A stretch of DNA of 64,000 nt from Diplonema papillatum (lineage: Eukaryota; Euglenozoa; Diplonemea; Diplonemida; Diplonemidae): assembly GCA_030068145.1 (NCBI GenBank), contig JAPJBO010000085.1, positions 62,001-126,000 of the forward strand, written 5' to 3'. Below are positions 10,750 through 21,668 of the stretch, one piece after another (within the stretch, counting starts at the first letter, position 1; each line of letters opens with the position of its first letter). Made by a program: the position numbers and the translations under genes. The notes under the pieces are model-generated. The model saw nothing but the letters and a program-made list of their open reading frames with translations. It searched no databases and was not told the DNA's origin.

Positions 10750-13035
10750 TTACCTGCAGTGACTCCGTTCGAAGGTCACGTGCAACGCAGCAGCAGTGGT
10801 AAGCTGCACAGCGGCGCCGGACGAGGCATAATGAGCCGGGGGATAGAACGGGAGACTGCGGATACTAGGAAGGATACACGATTCAAAAAGTTCGCCGACC
10901 GGTTTGTTGACACGGGTCAGCGAGGCAAGCCGGTGAGGAAGAAGAGGGTCTGTGGACGGAGTTGGAGGAATGCTGTGGGCGAGAGCGAGGGGCGAGTACA
11001 GGGCTGCCATTTCTGCAGCAAGCGAGGCAAAAACGGTTTCGCTTCGGTCGCCGAGCTCCCAGGGCACGTCCGAACCTATGCGGAGCAGAACCAGAGGCAG
11101 CGTCGCGAGAGGAGGGATGAAATCGGGCCACACGCGCGGGATGGATTCAACGCGGTCATCTTTTGTGACAGAGATGCCCATTTCACTGAGCACGTCGCGA
11201 TGCCGAGAGACACAAGCTACAAGCGCGGCGCATATCATGTCCTTCGGACCGTCTGTGGGCTCCCAGACACCGGGGATGCCCAACGCAACGTTGCAAAGAT
11301 CAGCAACTTTGGGAGGCTTGTCAAATACCAGCGACGGGTGTTTCTCTTTCGCAAAAGGGTGCTGCTTCAATAGCATCTGCGCCGCTACGTCCCGCAGGAC
11401 GAATATCGTGTCAACCAACCACGCTTCATCGAAACTTTGCAAGACGACGCTGCGTGCTTGGAGCCCTTCCTTTTCCGGGAGGCTGCCGACCAGTTCGGCG
11501 TTCTGGAACACGTCGAATATCCGTTGGGGGGTCTCTTCTTTCATGCGAAGCACCACGCGTTGGCATGGCGACACAACTGCGATCCCTGCAAGCCTGGGCC
11601 GGGCGGTAGAAGGACCGGACACTGCACGTGATGCGGTCGCTTGAAAATCTACAGTTCCCTGCACTACGAGTTTATCTGCCAGGACGGTCGTCGGATCGAT
11701 CTCCGGACGAAACAACGCGATTCGAGATTCCTTCGCCGGGGGTTGCGTTGCTGCTTCGAGGCTGCGCTTGGCACGAGCTACGGTCGCAAACTCCCTCGAC
11801 TTATCTTGTTCTGCCGCTAGCTGCTCGGTGATCTTTTCGTGCAAAACGCTCGCTATTGCATCTTCCCTCAGGAGAGCTACCTCCGCCTTCGTCGGGTGTA
11901 CATTGACGTCCACCTCATCAGGGGCGACCGTGATTTCAAAGTAAGTGAACGGCATCTTTCCTTTTCCGAGAACTGGCGAGTAAGCCTGCATGACGGACTT
12001 GTGCAGTGCAGGGCAGTCGACTAGCCGCGTATTGACAAAGTATGTTGCGATGGCTCTCCTTGCACACCAGTCGGTACTCGACACATAACCCGTGATGGTA
12101 AAACCGTCTTCGCTGTGCAGCACCGGAATAAGGCTTTTGCCGACATCCCTCCCGAATATGGTGGCGATAACTTGCAACGCGTCTGCGGAACCTGCCGTCG
12201 TCAAGTCCGCTGGCTGTCCAAAGTCCTTCCGGCAAGTAAACGCACACTTTGGATTCGCCACCGCGTACCTGTTGGTTGCAGTACGGGGAAGTTCATTGCT
12301 CAGGCGTTTCATCATTTCGCACGTTACACATGGCACACTCGCAGCATACGAAGGTCCGCCTTGCATGGTTCTGCCAGGTGTTGTCGCACTAAAAGATGTG
12401 ATACACGTCATAAAGTACTGCGGATGATGGAGGACCATCTTCCGAGGAGCTTCCAGGCACCCCGTCATTTTATGCACGGAGTTTGTTACACACCTTTTAA
12501 CGACTTCCAAGATTCTTGAGTACTCTGTCGATGGCGACCGCAAAGACATTTTTCGTACCGGGTGCGAGTGGAACAAGTCATCGATGCAGATGGTGGTGCC
12601 CTCGGGGTTTGCTACCATAGCAGGAACCTTTTCCTTCATGCGTCCGTTTTGATACGAAGCCGTGTGCGCGCTGCTGGCGCCTCTTCGGCGAGACGTGATC
12701 GACACGCGCGCCACATACGTCATCGACGCGAGTGCTTCACCGCGGAAGCCAAAGGTTTGAATGGAAGCGAGGTCTTCGTACTTGGTCAGCTTCGATGTCG
12801 TGAAACGCTCGCAAACCCGAGTCATGTCAGCGTAGCGAATGCCACACCCATTGTCGGTCACAGTCAGCTTGATGCCACCGTTCTTCGCCATCACACTAAT
12901 CTGCGTACCTCCTGCATCCAAGGCATTTTCGAGCAGCTCCTTCACTGCATGACACGGTCGCTGCAGCACTTCTCCGGCGGCGATGCGGTTTACGACATCT
13001 TCTGGCAGCTTTCGTATGACACCGTCATTCGCCAT
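10750..13035 (-). CDS. MLH1: DNA mismatch repair protein MLH1, two exons
   Basis: This is a MutL-family protein that pairs with PMS partners to relay mismatch recognition in the nucleus. The GHKL ATPase motifs are intact: ENALDAG (36-42, with catalytic Glu36), DNGCGI (61-66), GFRGEAL (96-102) and GTT (146-148). Continuous reading shows a 75-codon insert between ILEVVKR and RYAVANP, where family members have none. The insert is bounded by GT (12493) and AG (12269), is 225 bases long and has no stop, so I read it as an in-frame intron. Exons are 13035-12494 and 12268-10750, giving 686 residues, close to the family's usual 700. The ATG at 13035 precedes the conserved IRKLPEDV block. The end reads FERSHCR instead of the usual FERC. 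A CAG/GTAAAG donor overlaps the stop, so a further small exon is possible. Confidence 0.95.
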   Translation of the reverse strand: MANDGVIRKLPEDVVNRIAAGEVLQRPCHAVKELLENALDAGGTQISVMAKNGGIKLTVTDNGCGIRYADMTRVCERFTTSKLTKYEDLASIQTFGFRGEALASMTYVARVSITSRRRGASSAHTASYQNGRMKEKVPAMVANPEGTTICIDDLFHSHPVRKMSLRSPSTEYSRILEVVKRCVTNSVHKMTGCLEAPRKMVLHHPQYFMTCITSFSATTPGRTMQGGPSYAASVPCVTCEMMKRLSNELPRTATNRYAVANPKCAFTCRKDFGQPADLTTAGSADALQVIATIFGRDVGKSLIPVLHSEDGFTITGYVSSTDWCARRAIATYFVNTRLVDCPALHKSVMQAYSPVLGKGKMPFTYFEITVAPDEVDVNVHPTKAEVALLREDAIASVLHEKITEQLAAEQDKSREFATVARAKRSLEAATQPPAKESRIALFRPEIDPTTVLADKLVVQGTVDFQATASRAVSGPSTARPRLAGIAVVSPCQRVVLRMKEETPQRIFDVFQNAELVGSLPEKEGLQARSVVLQSFDEAWLVDTIFVLRDVAAQMLLKQHPFAKEKHPSLVFDKPPKVADLCNVALGIPGVWEPTDGPKDMICAALVACVSRHRDVLSEMGISVTKDDRVESIPRVWPDFIPPLATLPLVLLRIGSDVPWELGDRSETVFASLAAEMAALYSPLALAHSIPPTPSTDPLLPHRLASLTRVNKPVGELFESCILPSIRSLPFYPPAHYASSGAAVQLTTAAALHVTFERSHCR
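12269..12493 (-). other. In-frame intron in MLH1
   Basis: The intron starts GTGTGT and ends ACAG on the minus strand. It is 225 bases long and contains no in-frame stop, so retention would insert 75 residues into the ATPase domain. Removing it restores the family order K-R-Y-A-V. Confidence 0.85.
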
Positions 13036-13062
13036 TTCGCAAGCCCGATGCGTCCTACTCAA

Positions 13063-14108
13063 TGTCTTTCCAACATAAAGACCCCCCCTTTATTCATACT
13101 GGAGACACGTGAGAAGAAATTCGACTGAACTCAGAACTGCGTGGCGTGACAAATATATATGCGTTGGGCTTCTGCGAGCCCTGCATTCGATTTCACGTGG
13201 CGCTGGACACTTCTTCGTGGGTTGACCCCTCCTCGCACTGTGGTCGCTGCCGATCTCGCCGCTTTGCTGCGGCGTCCTGGTTCCTTGCGACGCCTGGCAG
13301 TGGTGGTGGCGGTGGCCACGTTTGCGGCATTGGCCAGGCCATCGGCTGCGCAGGCCCGCTATTCCCCCCCGCCCGTCCTCACATGTGGCGGTGTCATGGT
13401 CCAGACATCCGTCGTGCTACCTCCCGCAGCACTGTGTCCCCCCCGGCTCCCGCTCCACCTTGCGGCTTGCCCCTTCTCACATCTTCGTATCTGGGGAAAA
13501 CGACTATCTCCCATAACTCGCCACTAAACCCGTGTCTGCATGACATGAATGTGGGCAGCGCAGCAGCAGGCAATTCGATGCATAGGATGGGCCGGCTCAA
13601 GCTGGTATATGTTGAATGAAAGAAGAAGAGGGTATTTTGCTCTTTTTCCCCTTCTGTGCGACCCGGAAAAACGCACGTTGGGGACGAACTTGCGTACAGA
13701 GCAGGGGCAACAACGTTGCTTATTCGACAGCCGGCCTCGTGCCTTCGGAGCAAAAAACAAGCGTGCCTGCTTTTCTCTCAAGGTGCATCAGAATCGCAGG
13801 AAACCTAGCCCCCGCCACGTTCACAGCTTTCGATCTTTTGAACTGTCGACTTGTTAGCACAGTTGCAGAGAGCTCCAGTTCAACTTTCAAAGCTGGCTGA
13901 AGCAGATTTGGCCAAAAGGATTGCATCCAAAAAACCTGCCATGACGGTTCGTGGCTAGATAACCCATACTGCTTGATTGAACCAGCTTCAACTGCTGTTT
14001 AATTGACGCCCACTGTGCCTTCGTCGTGAAACGGCCGTTTGAGCCGGGGAGAGCTACACCTTGGCAGGCAGAAACGTGTTGCGGCTCAGCGTACTGCTGT
14101 ACTTACGC
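13063..14108. other. Intergenic region between MLH1 and the carrier gene
   Basis: Short frames on both strands overlap each other and none has a recognisable domain. Because both neighbours are on the minus strand, this stretch should hold the carrier 3' end and the MLH1 promoter, but no clear TATA or polyadenylation signal could be assigned. Confidence 0.5.
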
Positions 14109-17100
14109 TTACGTTTGCTGCCTGCCTTCCGCCGGCATGTCTGAGTTTGCGATCACAGCATCATCGTCCGAATACCGAAGACTTCGCATGTAGTCCCACA
14201 CCAGAAACTGTGCCAGGGTAAAAGGCCCAATCTTGAGCCACGTCGCGAGGTAGCCTTTGAAAAGAGCGGTCTGTCCGGTTTTGGAAATAGTTTCTTCGCC
14301 GATAGGCCCACACAGTCTGTTGCAACCCCGGACGAATAAAAGTGCTTGACAGATCGAAGAAGAGCGGTGTAAAAAGCTTGGCATACGACTCCTTCTTCCC
14401 TGACGGTTCGAACGACGCAATCCGCAATTCCTTTGAAAGCTAGGTCGCCCCCTTGTCCTGCCATCAGCCTCGTCTTTACGACATCCAGCGGTGCACCGAC
14501 GGCAGCGCTGATGAAACCTGAGGGCAGTTGTTAAACAGATAACCTTTTCATGGCTTCCCCCTTCCAACAAGAGCCCGAAACACCGAAGCACCCGGAGGCG
14601 CTGCCCGGTGCGTATTTCGAAGGAGGGTGAAAACGGTTTCCGCAATGGAAGAATGGTGAACTCGACTGTAGCTGGAGCAGGGGTACTGACGGACAGGGAC
14701 AAATCTGGGACACGGACACACCTGGGGTGTCCCAGCGTTGCTAAACTTCAAATGGTGTGATCGGTGGCCTTACTTGGGTGTACTCGGGAAGTACTTGATA
14801 AGTTCTTAGTAAGCTCATGGGAAGTTAAGTTTCTACTGTGGATCACACCATTGCAGTAGAAGAATTCAACCGGCAGGACCGCAGGTCACCAGTACCATGG
14901 TACCAAGATGATTGGCTTGCGCGTCGCCGTCATCACTGCCCAAGAGTCATTGTTTGACATGTTGGACGGAGACGACGGCAGCGACTCGCAGGTACTGGTG
15001 ACCTGCGGTAACCCTTGAACCTTTTGGGACTTCGCGAAGTTTTTGAGCTTTTTGAAAAATAGTTGCACTCCAGCAACACTGGCCCTCCCCTGGGAGAGTC
15101 CCCCCACGGGTGCGGACCCAGAACTTGCCATCACACGCTGAACATAACATCAGGGTTCCACGGCGGCGACCTTGCATCAACCGAACTTTACCGTAGCCCG
15201 TACTTTACCATCACGCTCAATCCTCGCATACGGGACGTCCGCCCGAGTTTCATTGCTACTCCCGGCAGTAACCCAGATTTGCCTGGTTTGTTGTGATGGT
15301 AGATTTTCTCGTAGATGGATGCGAGCATACCAGACAAGATGGAAGCAAGAACAAGGGAAGCGGTGGGATGCAACTTGAGGAGGGTGTCGCTGACGTCACG
15401 AAGAGAATCGTACACGGAGAGCTGCACAGCGTGTACAATGGCAGAGCGCTGCGCACTGGCGCCGATGCCACCCATGAGCCCCTGGGGCCGGGTTCGCGGC
15501 TGGCCTTTGATGGAGGCGACGAGGTTCTCAGCTGAGTTGCCTGAAAAAACGCGCAGCAGCGACGGAAACGACGGGCATCTCTCCTTCGGCAGCGCCTGTA
15601 TGACTACTTTGCACCTCTCGAGCGGGTTCGATGCCACCGTGGCCAGCACCCCGCACAGCGCAGCGAGGAGCATCCTGCTGTAAAACGATGGATCATCCCC
15701 AAGTCGTTCTTTGATGACCTGCGTTGAGGTGCCTTGTGCTGACTTAGAGGGTACCTAATGATTAATCGTGCGGGCAAGAGTTGTAAGACTTTTGAGGCCG
15801 CCTTATTCCTCTCGTCGGGACATGACACGAGCAAAAAGGTATCCGCAAGACAGTGGCACAGAATGTCATCACGCGCGGATGCTGAGGGTTTCACCAGCGT
15901 ACGGCTGGGTATTCATACACCGGTCAGCAATCAGGAAACAAAAAGTTTCCGACGTTTCCCGCCTGCATAGATTCCATAGATGTACGCCTTCCACGGAGAA
16001 ACCAGCTATTTCAACGGAGGACAACAATATCGAAGTGATTACCCCGAAACAGATCTAAGAAGGTTTTCAGACAAGTTCAAAACCCCTTTGCCCAATGCCA
16101 AAGTATTCAAACGAAGCCCTATTTTTCACGAGTGATGCAGTACTTCGACTATGACCCGCACCACAAGAAAAACACTGGAGACGACGAAAGAAGCGGCGAA
16201 CGTTGGCACTCACTCCGTCACTGGGGGCTGGTTCAATCAGACCGGCATAAGTACGGTCTGTGGGGTGTTCAGGGTACGCTCCACCTTCGGGGCCCGACCC
16301 TCCTTGTAGAGCAGCCTGCCTGCCTGCCGGCACGATGGAAATAAATCTGGTTTCTGAAAGCGACATGTGGGTCCCCCCGTGGATATTGCGAATGGTTGCA
16401 ACGACCGCAACCCTGGGTATTCGGACGCTAACCTTCCAGACGGTTGTTTCTAACTCTCTCATTCTGCAGCTTGTCCTTGACGTCGGACGTCTTCTGCTCC
16501 TCGCTCTGGCGGTGTCCGTTGTTTCTGGGTTATTATTAGGAAGACTTCATTACAGCCTGCACAGTGCGTGCAAACCCGCAGAAGACTCGCGTCCAGCTTC
16601 ACATTCCTCCTGGCCAGTGTCGGTCCCACTACATCTTCAAACACCGGCTTTGTGGCAAAATCCGCCAACCCCGTAACGACGAGGTGTGTGGAGAACTCGG
16701 TAGATATTGTCGCATTCTCACAACAGGCGGGTGCCTTGTGCTGGCAGCCGCAAACCCACAATGGCTTCGCATGTAGGATTGTGTATGCCTTCACTTTGGG
16801 TGGACAAAAGCACGCCTTACTGGAAACGGGGTATGAAATGGAGTGAATACCTCGTATGTCTGCAATCGAACGCTACTGTAGACGAACTGATGCGACGCTG
16901 CGACCGTCAATCCACGACACAGACCTTTGGATCCGTTGGTTCGAATTTCTTCTCGGAATACGTGCCATCCGGTCTTTTTATTCAAGCGTCCGCCAACGCT
17001 TCGGTCGAGCTGCAACCGTATCTTGACGATGTCCACAGGGTTCGTCAGCACCTGTCCAGCCACTCCGCCGAGGCCACCGCACAGGGCGCCGTAGTAGAAG

Positions 17101-17111
17101 TCGCTGCTCAT
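14109..17111 (-). CDS. Mitochondrial carrier (SLC25) protein, four exons
   Basis: Exons 17111-16851, 15718-15331, 14517-14387 and 14270-14109 join with matching phases to give 313 residues, the normal size for this family of inner-membrane transporters. All three carrier repeats are visible, each with its signature: NPVDIVKIR in the first, SNPLERCKV in the second and APLDVVKTR in the third. The SGFISAAVGAP join and the WLKIGPFTLAQF segment recall the oxoglutarate/dicarboxylate/uncoupling-protein branch, but I cannot name the substrate. The ATG at 17111 has an in-frame stop directly before it. Introns begin GTATTC, GTATGC and GTATGC; the first is 1132 bases long. The second repeat carries a longer loop than usual. 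Confidence 0.9.
15088..15250. repeat. Diverged copy of the minisatellite-bearing element
   Basis: Inside the intron between the second and third carrier exons, the segment reads AGAACTTGCCATCACACGCTG and then repeats CGAACTTTACC and CGTACTTTACC. The same words in the same order occur in the element at 51951-52897. The match is partial and the ends are not clear, so it is taken as an old remnant. Confidence 0.5.
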
Positions 17112-18205
17112 TTACACCGCCGACGCCCACCTTCAGGCGAAAGCCCACTTTGAGGCTGGCGTTCTTCTCAGGATGGTACTTATGCTCAAAGCGGATACAA
17201 CCCACAGGGCTACGCTTGTGTGCCACACAGCACAACTTCCGAGCGGAGAAAGCCACTCCCTCGCAACTGACTAGTTCGGGTAGTTGCCAGCCAACAACAC
17301 TTTGCTCAGTGAACTATATCGCGACGCGCATCCTCTGCTCGTTCCTCCTCGCGATCGCTTTCAGTGGCTATTCTTTTTGGTGGGGGGATTTTTTCGGTTG
17401 CGCCTGCAGTTGCGTCGGAAGATTTCAAAAACAATATGTGTGATACCGAACTCAGGACGCGTAGTTTTGCTTTGTGCCGCAGGCTTTCCCGAAGAATTCT
17501 AGTGCTAACCGAACACGCCAAAACGCGATGCCAAAAAAGGACAAGGGTAGGTGGGAATACGGAAAGATCCTTCTCTAGAAAAGCTCTAAAAAAAAGCTTC
17601 TACTCATCAGGAGTACGGCGTCGAGGCTAGGAGGAAATACCTGGGACCGAAAACATGGTTGCCGCTTCTTGAACCAGCGCCTGTATCTGTATCCTAGGTT
17701 TCGTTTCATGTTGTCGAGGACTTCTTGTTTAGTCTACTGCTGGGAGTACTGGAAACAACGGTTGGTGGGCTCAATCAATGTTGGCTGCTCCCACTTTGTC
17801 GTTCATGCGAAAGATGCCAGAGGTCTCGCGGGCATAGTCGCAAGACTTGCGCCTAGTGACAATGACAGAGCACCCGGGAGGATGCGTTCGTTAGTCATTT
17901 CTTCGTGGTAACTCACGCTTTCTTCTACAGGGTCAGCCATATCCTGTACAGCGTGAAGCAGAAGTAAGACAAACGACAGGCGCTTTGTTTTGACTGTGCG
18001 TTGCTCAGGGTAGTCGAAGGCCTGACAATCACACTAATAATGCAGCAAACTTACGACTGTGCGTGCTGGTTGATCGTTTTCCCACTTGTATTTCCCCTGT
18101 GTCAATTTTAAGTAAGGAATTCCGATCAACCACCCAAACATTGCTGCCTACGTGCACAATACACTGAAGGGCAGCCCGCAAGATCGTTAGTACCAACAAA
18201 AGGTT
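17112..18205. other. Intergenic region, no gene seen
   Basis: Only short overlapping frames are present and none resembles a protein family. The carrier promoter should lie in the left part and the 3' end of the coiled-coil gene in the right part. Confidence 0.45.
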
Positions 18206-20083
18206 CTACGTGCCATTCAACAACAACGGGTGCGGAGGGATGGTGTCGCGCATGCCGTCTATTTCTCGGTGGACGCGAGCGAAACGTTGTTCGACGGTTT
18301 CTGCGGGGTCGACCCGCGGTTTGCGCAGGGCTGCGTCTGACTGCGCACGGTCCTCCTGCTGTACCAGTGCCAAGCGGCGGAGTCGCTCCTTGAAGGCGGC
18401 TTCCTTAGCAGCGTGCACGGCGCTCTCCGTCTCGTACGCTTCCTGAACCGTAAACAGACGAGCCTCCACACTGCCGAGCCGGCCCCTCAGGTTATCCGTC
18501 TCCTGGGCACGCTGCCGGAGAAGCGCTATCTCTTCGCTCATTTCATCTATCTCGCACCGTGCGTTCGCGACGGCTGATTCGCTGTGCTGAAGTCTCTCGC
18601 GCAAACTAGCCGAAACGGTCCTCACGTCGGCAGCATCCATTGCAGCCAGCTCCATCCGTTGCAGGGCGAGTGCCGAACACGTCGCGTGGAACAACCTCTC
18701 GAGCTGCAGTCGCTCAGAATATGCATCGCGCTCTGTCGCAGCCCTGTTGCGCGCGTTCTCGAAGGACAACGCTCGTGCCTCGCCAAGGGTGGCCCGGCCT
18801 TCCGCGAGGGCAAGACGCTGTTTCAGCTGTTTGGCCTCTTCTTCTGCGGCCCAAAGCGCGGGGGCCAAAGGATCCGCTAACGGGTCAGCGTCGTCAGGTT
18901 GTTGTTTGTCACACTCAGAAGGTCGATCTTCGCGTATAATGGCGGGTTGATCGGCTTCGAGCGATTGTTGGGATTGACCAGCCGATGCAAACGGAGGAGT
19001 TTGTTGAGGTGGATCGGCTTCGACGGGCGGTTGTTGTGATTGGCCAGCCAATGCAAACGCATGAGTTTGTTGAGGTATATTGGCTTCTCCGGACGGTTGC
19101 TGTGAGTCACCAGCCAATGCAAATGGAAGAGTTTGTTGAGGTTGTTCGGGGCGTTTGTCGGGGTGGATAACGGTGAAGGCACTGCCGCGACCAGGTGGAG
19201 ACGCCGCGAGAGGCTGTCCGTGCTCTTCCACAAATGCACTACCACCCCCGGTTTGCGGGGTCCTCGGTGCGGGTTCTGTAGGCGTCGACTGCGCTGAAGG
19301 GGAACCGGAGGCCGGCTGGCAGGGAGGTGGCGGCTGCGTGTCTCCGGAAGATGAAGGGAGCGAAGCATCGAGCAGGAACAGCGACGCCAAACCCCCGTGC
19401 GCAGCTTCGTTGCTCTGCACGTCGGGATGCGCAATACTGCTGCGCCTGCTGGAAGACGGCACGCTTTGCGCTGGGGGGGGCAGCGTGTGCTGCACAGAGT
19501 AGGCGGTGCTATGGCCACTGTCGGACGCTTGCAGAGCGGAAGGCGTATCGTACGAGGTGCCCGAAGAGCTGGTAAACCCACTGGGCGTACTCATCGAAGG
19601 TTGATACCGGCGGATGATGTCGAGCCCAGCTACGGGCCGCCGCCACGGCCGTGTGTGCAGGCTCGGTTGCTTCCGGTCGGCCGCCCGCTGCGCGGTTCCG
19701 CTCCTTCTGACGAGATGCTCGCGCTGAGGCCGCTTCGGCTCCAATGCGTTGCCGTGGCTCCGGCTGCCGCTGCTGCTGCTGCCAGAAGGGCTCGCGTCCG
19801 ACGAGACGCTCGATCCTTGGGGCGGGGAGCAAACGCAGCAAGCGCTGCCGGCGCTGCTGGCCCCGCAAGAGCACAGCGCCGTTCTCGAGCACGTCGAGCA
19901 AGATGCCTCTGAACTGCACGAGCAGGTCGTGCTTTCCTCTTCGCAGCCGCAGCGCTCGGCGCTGGCCTGCGCCCTCTCCGGGGATCTGTTGTACCCGAGG
20001 AGGCCCGTGACCTTCACCGAGTTCAAAGGCGGCTTCAATACTGCAGGATAAGGCGACCGCCGGTCATGGTAGTGCAGGGACAT
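18206..20083 (-). CDS. Large low-complexity and coiled-coil protein
   Basis: A single open frame gives 625 residues from a true ATG with no family match that I recognise. Residues 40-110 are rich in Cys and Ser with many Cys-Ser pairs. About 110-300 is Pro/Ser rich and likely disordered. From about 300 to 375 there are four copies of a 25-residue unit with the core PQQTxxFAxAGxSQQ, two of them nearly identical at DNA level. From about 405 to 600 there is a strong heptad pattern rich in Ala, Glu, Arg and Leu, typical of a long coiled coil. This architecture suits a structural or scaffolding protein, but that is inference. The frame is open for its full length and the reverse-strand frames are its shadows. 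Confidence 0.7.
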   Translation of the reverse strand: MSLHYHDRRSPYPAVLKPPLNSVKVTGLLGYNRSPERAQASAERCGCEEESTTCSCSSEASCSTCSRTALCSCGASSAGSACCVCSPPQGSSVSSDASPSGSSSSGSRSHGNALEPKRPQREHLVRRSGTAQRAADRKQPSLHTRPWRRPVAGLDIIRRYQPSMSTPSGFTSSSGTSYDTPSALQASDSGHSTAYSVQHTLPPPAQSVPSSSRRSSIAHPDVQSNEAAHGGLASLFLLDASLPSSSGDTQPPPPCQPASGSPSAQSTPTEPAPRTPQTGGGSAFVEEHGQPLAASPPGRGSAFTVIHPDKRPEQPQQTLPFALAGDSQQPSGEANIPQQTHAFALAGQSQQPPVEADPPQQTPPFASAGQSQQSLEADQPAIIREDRPSECDKQQPDDADPLADPLAPALWAAEEEAKQLKQRLALAEGRATLGEARALSFENARNRAATERDAYSERLQLERLFHATCSALALQRMELAAMDAADVRTVSASLRERLQHSESAVANARCEIDEMSEEIALLRQRAQETDNLRGRLGSVEARLFTVQEAYETESAVHAAKEAAFKERLRRLALVQQEDRAQSDAALRKPRVDPAETVEQRFARVHREIDGMRDTIPPHPLLLNGT

Positions 20084-20852
20084 GCTCTCCTTTGGCGCCC
20101 TGAGGACTTTCCTTGTTCGGGCGTTTCCCCTTCTGTGCTTGATTCAAGTTTTAGTGAACTCCTTCTAACAGCGAGAAGGCGTGCCCCAACGGGGATAACG
20201 AAATCATATGCACAAGCGAACCGTTTGCCTCTAGTTTATCGTGATCCTATGCTAAACCTGAGACCGATCGCTCGGATGGGAAGAACCCCTATGTAGGGCA
20301 GTGGAGCGGCATCCAAAGGGGGACCGTGTCCTATTCGGCATCGGGTACAGCCGCATACTGAGATAAACCTGGATACGTTGCTGGTTGGCAAACCTGCAGT
20401 TTTGTAATAGCGGGGCTGACCACGCGCGTTTCATCTCGCTGGGCACAAGAGAAGAGGAGCAAGCCAGGGCACAGTATCACTGCGTGAGCGAGACTCGCTA
20501 AGGAACATAACACGCAACGATGCGTTGCTGGAACAGGGACACATGCGCGGAGGCAAAACGAGCCACGGATTGTGGTTGGAAGGTCCGCAACACGGAGCAG
20601 AATACGGATCGTCGTATTCTGGTGACGCTGCCGCGGTGTTGGCAACTTACATTACGTTAAGCCTGTATGTCCCGCATGGCTGCACTAACCAAGAAGGGCT
20701 TGCCTGACCGCGAACTCGACTGCAGGATGGTGGGCCAGATTGGACGAAACTGTGTTTTCTTTGCGTGGTACGGCGGCCAGACTACAGGTCAGGCTCACTC
20801 CCTGTCTGCAGACACGCAGGGCAGCTGCTGATGAGCCTGGGACTTGCATCGA
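20084..20852. other. Intergenic region, no gene seen
   Basis: No protein-like frame was found between the coiled-coil gene start and the last exon of the snapin-like gene; both neighbours are on the minus strand. Confidence 0.45.
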
Positions 20853-21668
20853 TCACTCCAGGGACGTAGCAGGAGGCGGCGTTTTGCTCTCCGCAGGTGC
20901 AAGCGACGCTGTCGGCGTGCTAGAAGTGGCTTCCGGGGAAGGAGAGTTGCGGTCGACTGGCAACACGGTCGGCATCTTCTTCGGAGGCGGGCTGCCTCCC
21001 TGCGATGTCAGCCAGTCGTCAATCTTTTTCTGCGTGGTGAGTTGGTAGCAAGTCTCGATTTTAGAAAGAACGCATGGAACGCTGCAGTGCAAAAACTACG
21101 AAACGTTTTTCTTCTGCCTTTTTTTGCAACCGCGTTTTGCTGTTTACTATACTGTATCGCGCTGTTTTTAAGAGTGACAGCGTTGTATCGAAGGCGGGTA
21201 AAAGCAGTTGCGGTGATCACTGTCGGCTGGGCCTTGCCTTTCTGTCTTTTACACCTTTCTGTACGTACACTGTGCTTCATACCCCTCGAAACACTTCTAC
21301 CTCAGATAGGCAGGCCATGACGCTGCACTGAGGATACGGGAAACCCTGGGTGTTTCAATTTGAAGAATAGTTGGTAATACCTGTGACGCTTCATTTGATG
21401 CTTTGACCGTCCCAAACTGCGCCTCAGCGTAGCGATGTGTTTTTACGAGTCGCTCGTTGGCAGAGTTCAGCCTCGCGGACAGTACTGTGACCCTCTTTTT
21501 GATCTCGCCAAGCTTCGCCAGGTACGTGCCGACTTGCGGAAGAGACGAGTACTGCAAAGCGTCTTCTAGCTTCGCTTTCAGTTGGTGAATGCAATCGTCC
21601 AGCTCTCGCTGTCCTTTTTGCACTTGCGAGATGGTCTCCGTGTGCTGCACGGCCAGGGGTTCAAGTAT
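20853..21668 (-). CDS. Snapin-like protein (BLOC-1/BORC subunit type), 5' end missing
   Basis: Two exons are visible, 21668-21381 and 21029-20853, joined in phase 0 by GTATTA and CGCAG. The first encodes ILEPLAVQHTETISQVQKGQ followed by a helical stretch with QVGTYLAKLGEIKKRVTVLS and SANERLVKTHR. Human snapin shows the same layout, including a block of Arg/Lys-Val-Val-Leu followed by NAQERL. Snapin is a small coiled-coil subunit of BLOC-1 and BORC, which act in lysosome-related organelle positioning and SNARE traffic. The second exon adds a Pro/Ser-rich tail after KKIDDWLTSQGG, longer than in animals. The first exon is entered from an acceptor (ACGCAG), so at least one upstream coding exon is not identified. 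Confidence 0.55.

Noticed and set aside
10952-13128. Plus-strand frames of 188-230 codons
   Set aside because: They lie opposite MLH1 exons, whose motifs settle the strand.
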